Shown here: piece by piece, positions 44,662 through 54,558 of the stretch
Numbering within the stretch: the first letter of the stretch is position 1
How the letters are laid out: each line of letters opens with the position of its first letter
DNA from: Hypomyces perniciosus
Taxonomy: Eukaryota; Ascomycota; Sordariomycetes; Hypocreales; Hypocreaceae
Direction of reading: 5' to 3'
DNA: 64,000 bases
Assembly (NCBI GenBank): GCA_008477525.1
Contig: SPDT01000004.1
Coordinates: forward strand, 620,001 to 684,000
The notes under the pieces: model-generated
Told to the model about the DNA's origin: nothing
The model's database searches: none
Seen by the model: the letters and a program-made list of their open reading frames with translations, nothing else
Made by a program: the position numbers and the translations under genes

Positions 44662-45597
44662 ATGTCTCGCCCTGAGGACTCTCTGTACGCAAAACTCCCC
44701 ACCCCCGCCATCACTATCACCATCACCACTCTCCATTCTCCATTCTCGTTGCATTTCGTAGAGTCTAACGCCTCATGGAACAGCGCGGCCGACGTCCACT
44801 ATGACGACACCGAAGCCCGCAAATACACAACCAGCTCGCGTATCCAAAACATCCAAGCCTCCATGACCCGTCGCGCCCTCGAGCTTCTCGACCTCAAAGC
44901 GCCCTCCCTCATCCTCGACGTCGGCTGCGGCAGCGGTCTCTCTGGCGAGATTCTCTCCGCTGTCGAGCCCCAAAACGGCGGTCCGCACACCTGGATCGGC
45001 ATGGACGTTTCCCCCTCTATGCTGGACATCGCTCTGCAGAGAGACGTCGAGGGCGACCTCATGCTGGCGGATATCGGCCAAGGCGTGCCCTTCCGCGCTG
45101 GCACATTCGACGCTGCTATCAGTATATCTGCCATACAATGGCTCTGCAGCGCAGAAACGAGCGACACCTCACCCGCGGGGCGCTTAACACGCTTCTTCAA
45201 CGGCCTGTACGCATCACTCCGTCGCGGCGGCCGCGCAGTCTGTCAATTCTACCCCAAGAACGACCTCCAGCGTAATATGATCACCCAGGCAGCCATCAAA
45301 GCAGGTTTCGGCGCTGGTATCCTCGAGGACGACCCGGGCACCAAGAACGTCAAGCTCTACCTTGTATTAACCGTTGGCAATACCGGTGAGACAAATGTCG
45401 ACATCACGGGTGTTGTCGATGGCATGGACAATGTCGATGTGTTGGACGCCAGGAAGAAGCTCAAGGCAAACAGCGCACAGGTCAAGAAGGGCAGCAAGGC
45501 GTGGATCATCCATAAAAAGGAGCAGATGGAGCGAAAAGGAAAGGTTGTCAAGGCTACATCCAAATACACCGGCCGCAAGCGTCGTGTGCAGTTCTGA
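44662..45597 (+). CDS. BUD23: 18S rRNA (guanine-N7) methyltransferase BUD23
   Basis: Exon 44662-44684 joins exon 44784-45597 across a 99 bp intron with GTACGC donor and CAG acceptor, giving 278 residues that begin MSRPEDSLAADVHYDDTE, the family's conserved start. The intron length is a multiple of three and lacks stops, so an unspliced message would still be open with 33 extra residues; these interrupt the conserved start, so I treat the intron as real. The SAM-binding motif is LDVGCGSGLSGE, followed by GMDVSPSMLD and ISISAIQWLC. The C-terminus is basic (KYTGRKRRVQF). BUD23 with its Trm112 partner methylates a G in 18S rRNA (G1575 in yeast) in late nuclear 40S maturation. Confidence 0.95.
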   Translation: MSRPEDSLYAKLPTPAITITITTLHSPFSLHFVESNASWNSAADVHYDDTEARKYTTSSRIQNIQASMTRRALELLDLKAPSLILDVGCGSGLSGEILSAVEPQNGGPHTWIGMDVSPSMLDIALQRDVEGDLMLADIGQGVPFRAGTFDAAISISAIQWLCSAETSDTSPAGRLTRFFNGLYASLRRGGRAVCQFYPKNDLQRNMITQAAIKAGFGAGILEDDPGTKNVKLYLVLTVGNTGETNVDITGVVDGMDNVDVLDARKKLKANSAQVKKGSKAWIIHKKEQMERKGKVVKATSKYTGRKRRVQF

Positions 45598-45924
45598 ACA
45601 ATCTTATTATGAAGACTTATGGTCATGGTGGGACTTGGATGGATTGCATTGCACAGGCGTTGGTGGTGTTGTTTTAAAACGGATATATACTTGTTTATAC
45701 GAACTGTTGATACCCTCTGTTTGGTCTCAATAGACGAATGATGGCGTTGAGTGAAAGGCGTTGCACTCTTATGCTCAATCACATCGTGTTGACTGTTGAG
45801 AAAATGATACCATAACATTTTATGAAGAAAGAAAACCATTTAGAGGCGAAACACACACAAGGGCTAGAAGGATTTAGTTCTTCAAATTGTTACTCTACTC
45901 TAGTTCTTCATGAGTGATTTGGAT
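45598..45924. other. Convergent 3' flank of BUD23 and the lysyl-tRNA synthetase gene
   Basis: No gene was seen; it should hold both 3' UTRs and poly(A) signals. Confidence 0.6.
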
Positions 45925-48276
45925 TTAAGCCTCCGTTGATGCACTCGGATTCTCCTGTGCACCCGGCTTGTCTGATGGGCCAGATGTCTGCTCTGGCTTC
46001 ATGGTCGGGAAAGCCAGGACTTCTCTAATGCTGTAGTTATCGGTCAAGAACATCATCATTCGGTCAATACCCATGCCCCAGCCACCAGTTGGGGGTAGAC
46101 CGTGCTCCAGAGCACGACAGAATGTCTCATCAACCGCCTGAGCCTCGTCGTCACCCTGGGCCTTCTGCCGGGCTTGCTCTTCGAATCGCTCACGTTGCTC
46201 GGCAGCCACGTTCAACTCAGTGTAGCTGCGTTTTTGTTAGCATATTGGGCTATCAGTCACTCAGTAGAGCACATACGCGTTGATAATTTCCTTCTTGCAA
46301 ACAAAGGCCTCGAAACGCTCGCAAAGACCAGGGGTATTGCGAGAGCTCTTGGCAAGGGGTGACATCATCTTGGGATGGCCTGTGATGGTTAGCATCATTT
46401 AAGTGAGAGTCCCAGCAATATGCGGCAATTAATGCTTACCAGTGATAAAAGTAGGGTTAATCTGAGAAGACGAGTTAATAAATGATGGCATGGTGGCTTT
46501 TAGGACACAACTTACGCATTGAGACTCCAGGAACTCTCCAACTAAGGCATCCAGCATTCGAGCATTGGTGAGGGGTGCGTTGCACTCGACACCGGTCTTC
46601 TTGAGGATTCTCTTGAAGAACTCACCAGCCTCATCGGTGTGAAGCTCGTCAGCAGGAGGGAACTTCTCACCCACACACTCTTCGAGAGTGGGGATCATGT
46701 CAATTCGACGCCAGGGGGCTTCCCAGTTGACCTCAATCTCCTCGCCCTTGATGTTATGATACTTGGTCTTGTATGAGCCATGGATGTGCTTCACGAGACC
46801 AGGAACAAGGTCCTCAGTCATGGCCATGAGGTCGTAGTAGTCCGCATAGGCCATATAAAACTCCAAGCTGGTGAATTCTGGAAGATATTAGCTGCTGTTG
46901 TTAGTGGTCCAAAGAGAGAACTTACCAGGGTTGTGGGTGAGATCAACACTCTCATTTCTGAACTGGCGACCCATCTCGTAGACTCGGTTCAATCCACCAA
47001 CAACAAGCATCTTGAGGTAGAGTTCAGGAGCGACACGGAGAAACATGTCCATGTTCATGTCGTTGTGGTGGGTGATGAATGGTCTAGCCGTGGCACCACC
47101 AGCAATGGGGTTAAGCATTGGCGTCTGCACGGAAATGAAGTCTCGGTCGTCAAACCAGCGTCGGATGTAAGAATCGACCTTGGCCCTGGTAACGAAAACC
47201 TTTCGTGCGTTCTCGTTCATCATCAGGTCGAGATATCGCTGTCGGAAGCGCTGCTCAGGGTTCTTGAATCCGTAGTGGTCATCAGGAATCTAGTAACATA
47301 GTCAGACACCTGAGTCAAACGCCGCAAGATGACTATTGAATACCTGATGCAAGCACGGCGACAGTAGAACCACTTCAACGGCAGCAATTGACAGCTCGCC
47401 AGAGAAGTCACCAGATCCCTGCTTGTTCTTGGGGTTTGTCCGGGTAGGGTAGCCCCGGATACCTGGCGAGGTGTTAGATATTGCCGACAGCCGGAGGAAG
47501 AGAGTGTATACGAACCGATGATATCACCTCGGCGGAGGTTGAGGTGCTGTTCATCGAAGCTGGGAGTTGCCTCCTCGCGGTTGTCTGCTTGCGCAAGGAC
47601 TTGTAGTCGGGCGCCCTAAAATGAGTCAGGAGTGGTATCCTGGGGTTGGTTCGGGGGATTGAGAGCCATACATCGGAGCGAATGTCGTAGAAGAAGAGCT
47701 TGCTTCCTGCAGAGCGTCGAACGTATATTCTTCCTGCCAGCGAGAGCAACTTGGTCTTGTCGTAGTCGCCGTTCTTCAGGCCGGAGTAGTCGTTGGCGAA
47801 GTTGCGGATGTCGTATTCGACATGGAACTATACATATGTTAGTAACCATTAGCCATCAATCAGGCCCCCAATCAAGCCCCCAATTGCGCATACCTTGTGC
47901 GGGTAGGCCTTGCCCTTGGAATGGAGATCGTTGACTGCTCGTGATCGAATTTCGAAGTACTAGCACCATTTCAGTCAGTCCTCACGCTCCATAATTGCGA
48001 AATCGGATGTCGTGTGCGCATAGCCAAACGAACCTGATTAGGAGTGAGCTCCTTCTCGGCGGCCTCAGCATTCCTGTTACCACCAGCCTGCGATTGCGCG
48101 GGCTTAGCGGCATCCTTCTCCTTCTTCGCGGCCTCCTTTTCACGCGCCTTCTGACGCTTCTTGAGTTCAGTCTTGGAGATCATCTCTCCAGTGACCTCGT
48201 CCAGGTGCAGCTTGGCAACAGCAGCAGCAGCATCGGCCGCGCCAGCATCGTTGGTAGTGGGCTGATTGTCCGCCAT
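45925..48276 (-). CDS. KRS1: Cytosolic lysyl-tRNA synthetase (class II)
   Basis: Ten exons (48034-48276, 47894-47959, 47672-47827, 47516-47615, 47344-47462, 46926-47289, 46516-46877, 46440-46461, 46277-46379, 45925-46225) encode 611 residues; all phases close, including a 22-nt exon 8. The N-terminus carries the lysine-rich helix of eukaryotic KRS ([20 protein letters not shown]), which binds tRNA. The OB-fold anticodon domain follows ([20 protein letters not shown]), then the class II core with motif 2 ([13 protein letters not shown]) and motif 3 ([16 protein letters not shown]). It attaches lysine to tRNA-Lys in the cytosol. There is no mitochondrial presequence from the ATG at 48276. The intron density is far above that of the other genes here. 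Confidence 0.96.
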
Positions 48277-49154
48277 GTTAGCGATCCGATCCTCTGTTTT
48301 TCTTGATGAAATTCCGAGAATTGGGTATGCGGGCAAAATATATCAACTCGAAAACACGCCTCGAGTCATACAAGTGGGATGGCAGAAAACAGTCACCCCG
48401 CCATGCGCCAATGGCGGGGTTCAATGCCCAGGGCTTTTTTCCCCTAAATCGGCGGGATTTCGATTCGCCGATCCGATCCGTGAGTCACTTGTCAGCAGTG
48501 GAGGCTAAAATTGCAGTGCAGCCTGAGAGTAGGTACAGTGGGGAGAAGAAAGTTTCGGTAACTTTTATAAGGCAGCTCTATATAAAATTTACCGAAACTT
48601 TTTGCGTGGCACTGTACCGAGAGTCATGACCAGGCCAAGGCATAGACATTCATCAACTTGGAACCGCCTCAACAACTCACCAGCAACCGATATCGCAGAA
48701 CAAAAACACATCATCAAAAAAGAATATATAGTGAGGAATGACCTTTAGGAACTTCTGGGACTGTGATAAACACTATCCGAACACAAACGCTTCAACGTTG
48801 AATCGCCCCTGAGTTGAGAAGTTGAGATAGCCTCATCCCTAGATACCATATCCGTAAAGAGAAAATTCCCCGGAATTTTTTCCATCAAACAACTTTATTT
48901 CTCGTACGTAACTACCTCGTATAAGTCCTCTCTGTACTTCGTGTTTTGTATTAGTATTGGCTAAGTGGCTAAGTGGCTAGTGTCGATATCAATTATTAAT
49001 CGTTAATTATTAATGATCTTCCCTCCACCTGACATCTCTCATCTCCTACATACACAGCAACAAGTCAAGACTCAACGACCATAGAGTCAATTATATCTGA
49101 ACCAAAGCATCTAATTTAGAAGCATTAGCAAGCCCAACGTACATACAATCAGCC
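48277..49154. promoter_or_regulatory. Divergent promoter of KRS1 and the ACC-synthase-like gene
   Basis: 878 bp between start codons. An inverted pair of AAGTTTCGGTAA/TTACCGAAACTT lies at about 48550-48600: AAAGTTTCGGTAACTTTT followed by AAATTTACCGAAACTTTTT. No coding sequence was seen. Confidence 0.55.
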
Positions 49155-50465
49155 ATGGCTCTCTCCCGTCGCGCAGGTGCCCTCACCACCCCGGATCCAA
49201 CATTCCCTCTCCTCGCCAACAACTGGGACCGCGTCTCCAATCCAAACGGCTACGTGAATCTTGGTGTCGCAGAAAACTCCCTAATGCACGCCACTCTCTC
49301 CGAGCATCTTCACAGGAATATAGCCCTTCCCACAAAGGCCTTCACCTATGGAGACTTTTACATGCGATCGCGAACCGCCATCGCGCACTTCCTCACAAAG
49401 CACCTCAAGTCCGTCCAGCCCATTGAGCCGTCTCACGTCACTGTTACAAGTGGGTGCACCTCCGCCATTGAGCATATGGCATGGGCCTTTGGGAATCCAG
49501 GGGATGTGATCCTGTTGGGTCGTCCGTATTATGGGGCCTTCCCTAGTGATGCGACCTTGCGCACAGGGACGAAACTTGCCTTCGTCTCGTTTGACCAAGA
49601 TGATCCTCTTGGACCACATTGTGTGAAGCGGTACGAAGAAAAGGTTCTCGAGGCACAGGCCCGTGGGGAGAGAGTGGCGGCGTTGATTCTATGCCATCCG
49701 CATAATCCTCTGGGACGATGCTATCCGCGGGAGGTGCTCATCGACTTTCTAAAGCTTTGCCAGAAATATCAGATCCATCTAATCAGCGATGAGATATATG
49801 CGCTGTCAATTTACTCGAACAATATTGACACTTACCCTCCCCCAACTCCGTTCGAGTCTGTTCTCTCAATCGACCCAACTGGCATTATAGACCCAGCACT
49901 GGTCCATGTCCTCTGGGGCATGTCTAAGGATTTTGGCGCAAACGGCCTGCGACTCGGTGCCATCATATCTCAGCAGAACCAGGACTTACAGAATGCACTA
50001 TTCCCAGTATCTCTTTTCAGCTCTATATCTTCCCTCTCTGAGCACGTTACAGCCAATGTGCTCGAAGACGAAGACTGGGTAGAAAAGTACATTCATGAGA
50101 ACCAGGAGAAACTAGCCGAGAGACACGAACACATCACAAAATGGGCAATTGAACACGGTATTGGATATGCTGCCGGTGCTAATGCAGGTTTCTTCCTTTG
50201 GGTGGACTTGGGGAGTACATATCTCAAGAACAATAGCACTGCCGCTAGGATAGAGGACCTTGATGAAGCCGTCATGGATGCTCTCCTCGAGAAAAAGGCG
50301 TTCTTGGCACCAGGAGCTCGCTACGGGGCTGAACAGCCCGGCTGGTTCCGCGTCGTCTTCTCCCATGAGATAGGTTACCTCGATGAAGGTCTGCGTCGCA
50401 TTATCGCCGCTGTACAACCCTCAACCGAACAAGGTCACGACGTACATGTAAGCAACCAAGCATAG
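49155..50465 (+). CDS. ACC-synthase-like PLP enzyme (class I/II aminotransferase fold)
   Basis: An intronless 436-residue protein of the aspartate aminotransferase fold, subgroup close to 1-aminocyclopropane-1-carboxylate synthase. The PLP lysine is K258 in WGMSKDFGANGLRLG, with the YGDF, TSGCTSAIEHM, HPHNPLGRCYP and SDEIYALSIYS blocks in the expected order. In fungi this subgroup includes C-S lyases of epidithiodioxopiperazine clusters as well as true aminotransferases, so the reaction cannot be named from sequence. No nonribosomal peptide synthetase or other cluster gene lies in the window. The ATG at 49155 gives the usual N-terminus. Confidence 0.85.
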   Translation: MALSRRAGALTTPDPTFPLLANNWDRVSNPNGYVNLGVAENSLMHATLSEHLHRNIALPTKAFTYGDFYMRSRTAIAHFLTKHLKSVQPIEPSHVTVTSGCTSAIEHMAWAFGNPGDVILLGRPYYGAFPSDATLRTGTKLAFVSFDQDDPLGPHCVKRYEEKVLEAQARGERVAALILCHPHNPLGRCYPREVLIDFLKLCQKYQIHLISDEIYALSIYSNNIDTYPPPTPFESVLSIDPTGIIDPALVHVLWGMSKDFGANGLRLGAIISQQNQDLQNALFPVSLFSSISSLSEHVTANVLEDEDWVEKYIHENQEKLAERHEHITKWAIEHGIGYAAGANAGFFLWVDLGSTYLKNNSTAARIEDLDEAVMDALLEKKAFLAPGARYGAEQPGWFRVVFSHEIGYLDEGLRRIIAAVQPSTEQGHDVHVSNQA

Positions 50466-50884
50466 ATAGCATAGAATATATTGCCGGTGCTAATGCCGAT
50501 CCCTTCTAATTCTTCTTCATCTTAGTCAATCTCAAGCATAAGAATCACCATCAATATCATGTACGAAGACTCGACAGTTTGAACTCTTGACTGCTAATCA
50601 TGTGCGTGTACTTCCAAGCTGGCTTTCGTTTGCTGTGCTTCAGCCAGGTGCCGCGCCCCAAAAATCCATTGGCTGTCGTTGATGTATCAGAATGTGAGTT
50701 GGTGGGGATGTGAAGTGATTTGCTGCAGCATCAAGATGCCCAACCAGCTTGTGAGGCTGAGTCGCCGCAACACAGGTGCCTAAAAGAGTGATACTTGTAT
50801 TCAAGCCCAACGAGCTGGAACTTTATCCTACACCATGTTACACCAAGAATAACCTCATCCGACCGCGCGTATACGGTCTTTCAC
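50466..50884. other. Intergenic region
   Basis: No gene; presumably the 3' UTR of the PLP-enzyme gene and the promoter of the HET gene. The HET frame is open back to about 50795 but has no earlier ATG. Confidence 0.5.
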
Positions 50885-51625
50885 ATGGAGAAGTACGAGT
50901 ATGGCCCGATTGATCTTGGTGGCCCTGCAATTCGGCTTCTCCGTCTTCACCAAGGAAACGGCACCAATATATCTTGCGAGCTCTTCCAAGCATGGCTCCA
51001 TTCTGGCGACGCTGGAGTCTCCTACGAGGCTCTATCATATACTTGGGGCTCCATTGAGTTGACTGAAAAAATCGTGGTCAATAAAAAGACCCTATGCATC
51101 ACTTGGAACCTATACCGCGTCCTCCAAATGCTCTGTCTAGAAGACCAAGATCGAATATTGTGGATAGACGCCATCTGTATCGACCAAACCAACAACAAAG
51201 AGCGGGGCCACCAAGTCCAGCAAATGGGGGACATTTACAAGCAAGCTGATCAGGTCATCTTTTGGTTGGGCCCGGGAACCTATGAGACCGATATTTTCAT
51301 GAGGTCTATGCAGCTGCTTCACAAAGAGACCATCGAACTTGCGTGGAAAACCTGGACACGAGACGACAACCTCTGGAGGTATCACTGGGAAACGGTCCAG
51401 CCAAGAGTGGTATATTCAAGCCAAGCGTCAGCGAGTCTGCAGCGGGAGGGCTTACAGACTCTCCTAGACCGACCTTGGTTCCGCAGGTTTTGGATCTTAC
51501 AAGAAGTGGCCAACGCCAAAGCCGCTTTGGTTGGTTGTGGCACAAAGTTCATTTCGGCAAGTCTTTTCAGCCTCGCCCGGGACTCTTGGATGTCTATCCC
51601 GAAGCACATTGCCAATCCGTTCTAG
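50885..51625 (+). pseudogene. Truncated HET-domain protein gene
   Basis: The frame from the ATG at 50885 codes about 246 residues with an intact HET domain: YEALSYTWGS, ILWIDAICIDQTNNKERGHQ, VQQMGDIYKQADQVIFWLGP and RPWFRRFWILQEV. HET domains occur in heterokaryon-incompatibility and cell-death proteins, which are normally several hundred residues longer. Here the frame ends at KHIANPF-stop. A different frame carries on with HCQSVLDIMPTP, the kind of sequence that normally follows a HET domain, so a small indel seems to have shifted the frame near 51600. The residual homology ends within 40 bases, where the opposite-strand membrane-protein gene begins. I infer a broken gene; a short stand-alone HET protein remains possible. 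Confidence 0.7.
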
Positions 51626-52599
51626 ATATCATGCCGACTCCGTCTTTCCTTGCCATGGGAGATAACCCCAATGTCATCCTCAGCCGGCGATGTCTTTTCT
51701 CGGTGATTCGAGCCTTCACCCTCTTCCTCCTTATATGCCTGGTCTGAGACACCACTTGTAGGCGAAGGCTTGCTATATCCTTTGACAGTGAAGGTGTCTA
51801 GGGCGATACCAGTCTTAGTGGTAGTAGGTGTGTTGAAGTCCTGCATTGTAAGGTTGAAGTTTGCATCCTTCTTTCCAGTGGTAATTTCGACGAGGCGATT
51901 CAGGATAGTGAACTCGCATTTGAGCTTAATACTATAGACTAGGAGCTTCGATAATATCTGGTAGTCGTTTTGGTTGGTGAACTTAAGAGTGAGAACACTT
52001 ATATCCAGGAGGATAATAACAACGTTGACGAGGATAAGGTGCTTCATCAACCGGCGGCTTGTCTTAGTGTTCCCAATAGCTCTTTCTAGCCTCATAAGCC
52101 TTATAGTCTCGATGATGTATATGCTAGATAGGAGAGTCTCTTGGATAAAGAAGATAATGGACTGTACCCGGTCCATAATAGTATAGGGTGTTATAAAAGC
52201 TTTATGATGGGGGGACGAGTTTCCATAGGCTAGGGGGATAATAGCGCCGTGACATAAGATAGCGTTGATGATAATCATCCATAAGAGTATCTTAAGATGC
52301 CTTGGATTATCAAGTATTAGATGCAGCCGGGACCAAAGCACCACGGACTGACCAGTAACCATGCATACCCAGCCGCTTAAATTTGTCGTGCAAGAGAAAT
52401 ACCTGAGCGATGCAGGTCCCCAGAATTTGATAATAAAGCCCCCAGAGCGTAGGAAGATTCCTGAGGTCGTGATGATAAAGGACCAGAAGTACAGGCCGGC
52501 ATAGCGCTTAAATGTCGCCAGGATGATGCAAACGAGCTCGATGACATTGTAAAGGGACAGGGAAATAAAGACAATAATGACGGTTAATGAGGGGGCCAT
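51622..52599 (-). CDS. Multi-helix integral membrane protein, fungal, function unknown
   Basis: A single frame of 325 residues with about seven hydrophobic segments (first LTVIIVFISLSLYNVIELVC) and a charged C-terminal tail (SNHREKTSPAEDDIGVISHG). It resembles uncharacterised fungal seven-helix proteins (possibly the DUF7703 type), but I would not name it firmly. The coding sequence is AT-rich compared with the neighbouring genes, with many ATA, TTA and CTA codons, and it borders an AT-rich gene-poor tract. Its last codons are antisense to the decayed end of the HET gene, with which it overlaps by 4 bp, so its C-terminus may have been shaped by the same rearrangement. Confidence 0.65.
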   Translation of the reverse strand: MAPSLTVIIVFISLSLYNVIELVCIILATFKRYAGLYFWSFIITTSGIFLRSGGFIIKFWGPASLRYFSCTTNLSGWVCMVTGQSVVLWSRLHLILDNPRHLKILLWMIIINAILCHGAIIPLAYGNSSPHHKAFITPYTIMDRVQSIIFFIQETLLSSIYIIETIRLMRLERAIGNTKTSRRLMKHLILVNVVIILLDISVLTLKFTNQNDYQILSKLLVYSIKLKCEFTILNRLVEITTGKKDANFNLTMQDFNTPTTTKTGIALDTFTVKGYSKPSPTSGVSDQAYKEEEGEGSNHREKTSPAEDDIGVISHGKERRSRHDI

Positions 52600-54558
52600 A
52601 AGAGCCGGTTAAGAGGATAACACCCGCTTGAAAGATTGGAAAGATAGAAGAGGAGGAAGGAAAAGCAAATTAGGTTTTTCGATTTAAGTTTAATGGGTAA
52701 ACCTTCAATAGTGACGAGTCACGGATTCAGCGTAATTAAGGAGGCCCCGATCATAATGAGGAGACTCGAAAGTTAGGAGACGACTAGCGAAATCCGAGAA
52801 TCTATAGCGGACAGAACACAGGAAGCAGCCACTACGTTTGACTATTGAAAGTGTTGAATGCTTAAGGACAGGCGGGCGTGGCTGAGAGGTCTTGAAACTA
52901 GCCAGCGAATCAATAACTTACAATGACCCGCTCTAGGAGATAGGGGAGCACGGCTGAAGCTTGATTTCGGCTTAATAATACATAACAAATATATAATATC
53001 CAATGTCAGGAGCTTTGTCTGGCTCTTGGATCTTAGCGTAGGCCCAGTCTTAGGTTAAGGCTCTTGTGGCTGAATTAGGCTTTTAGCCATCGCACGCCAG
53101 CAATAGGGTTACTTTATTATCTCCCTATTCTATATTATTAGAGGTAACAAACTCCCACTTTAGTTAATATGAAAGCTTTATTATCATTTGGCCCTCAAAG
53201 CTAGTTAAAGATGTATTATAGTGTTTTTGTCAGAGACCAGATAGTCCTAAGGCCCAGAGACCTCCGGAAGGTTCGGAAAGGTCTAGTAAAAGAAGCTTAC
53301 AAGCTAGGACAGAGGCTACAATGAGCAGCCAATACACAGCTATAAGAAAGCCACCAAATCAGTAATCAACTAATAAAGGCATCATGCCTTGAGGAACGAA
53401 GAGACGAAAGGACTTTTAGGGCCGGGGGGCTAAGGATTGTGAGGTTATCGCCAACCCCTAATCCGTAAGGTGGTGCGTGCTTTTCTCGATGCCGGCCGAC
53501 TCTAAAAAAGAGTGGGGTCTTTTACCCCGCTTCGGAACTGCCCAATCGCTTTCTTTGCCGATGCCGCCAGCCGATGCCGCCAAAGCCGGGTTATTCATTC
53601 ATCATCATCAGGTTGACTGCTCCAACGCTTGCCTTCCATTCCCACATCCTATCTGTTTATCTGTGATGCCTTTCTGCTATAGCCCCAATAGGCCTACCGC
53701 CATTCTGATAGTCTCTTCACTAAGTCGCTCTAATTGTGCCTCCGCTACCCTTATGCTTTCCGACACCCTATTGCCTATAAAGTTGCTCTCTTACACCTCT
53801 AACAGCAGTATAATGCCATCTAGAGTCCTGCAACATAATAGCTGCATATATAAGCTGTACGGGTCATATTGGCTTAGGACTGTTCTTCTATCTATAGTCA
53901 CCGACCTTATCCTACGTGATATGCAAAGTGCAGATAAAGAGGGAAGAAGGGAAGGAAGGAAGGAAAAGGGACGATACACCTTTTATGTGTATCAGGTTAA
54001 AGATAAATACTAAATAGTGACAAGCCAGTTATATATATAAAGGAATCTATATATAATTACTGAGGTTTCAGTGAGCGTTGCTGTGATCACTGCGATAGCG
54101 CGGTGATCGAGTATTAAGTGATCACCCTTCTTGGTGTAGTGAGCGTTTGAGTGATCACTCTTAGCGCGGTGATCACTTCCTGATGATTGGTCGGTGCAAC
54201 CGATATTCTCCCGTGTCCCCGTGACCTGGTCTTCGACATGGTCGGGTCGTGACACACTAGTACTCCATCGTGGTACCGGAGTGCTTATGGCAACGCTCCG
54301 GTGGAGGTTCCGATGGAGGTTCCGATGGGGAAGCGTCTCCATCACTTCGTGGGAATAAACATTAAGGAAGAGATGCTTGTCCAAGTCCATGAGTCGATCT
54401 ACAGTGCAAGTTCTCCATTCATTACAAAGTATAAGAAGACCCAAAGTAATGTCTTCCGGGGCCACGCTTCTTACTGAAGACACCAGTTCCAATTAGAAGT
54501 TTTAAGCGCATTTCCAGACAAGAATCTTTGGACAGAATCACCACTGCCTCAATTCACT
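52600..54558. other. AT-rich, gene-poor island
   Basis: Nearly 2 kb without a supported gene. The left two-thirds are AT-rich with scattered protein-like fragments broken by stops (for example plus strand 53285-53420 and minus strand 53665-53780), suggesting a decayed transposon or gene. The plus-strand open frame at 53477-54013 has low-complexity composition and no motif. The right part holds TGATCA-rich repeats and the promoter of the GH31 gene. Confidence 0.5.
54071..54174. repeat. Imperfect direct repeat with TGATCA palindromes upstream of the GH31 gene
   Basis: A unit of about 37 bp beginning GTGAGCGTT and ending TAGCGCGGTGATC occurs at 54071-54108 and again at 54139-54174. Each copy contains GTGATCACT, and more TGATCAC words lie between and after them. 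The array is about 400 bp before the GH31 start codon. Confidence 0.8.

Noticed and set aside
44662..44784. Unspliced reading of BUD23 with a threonine/serine-rich insert
   Set aside because: The insert has consensus splice borders and interrupts the conserved MSRPEDSL..YDDTE start.
53477..54013. 179-codon plus-strand frame
   Set aside because: Composition is dominated by S, L and C with no motif, no promoter context and a simple-repeat tail (GAAGG)n; it looks like chance openness.
54010..54492. 161-codon minus-strand frame
   Set aside because: Its sequence is generated by the TGATCA repeats and duplicated GGAGGTTCCGAT units; no domain or splice support.
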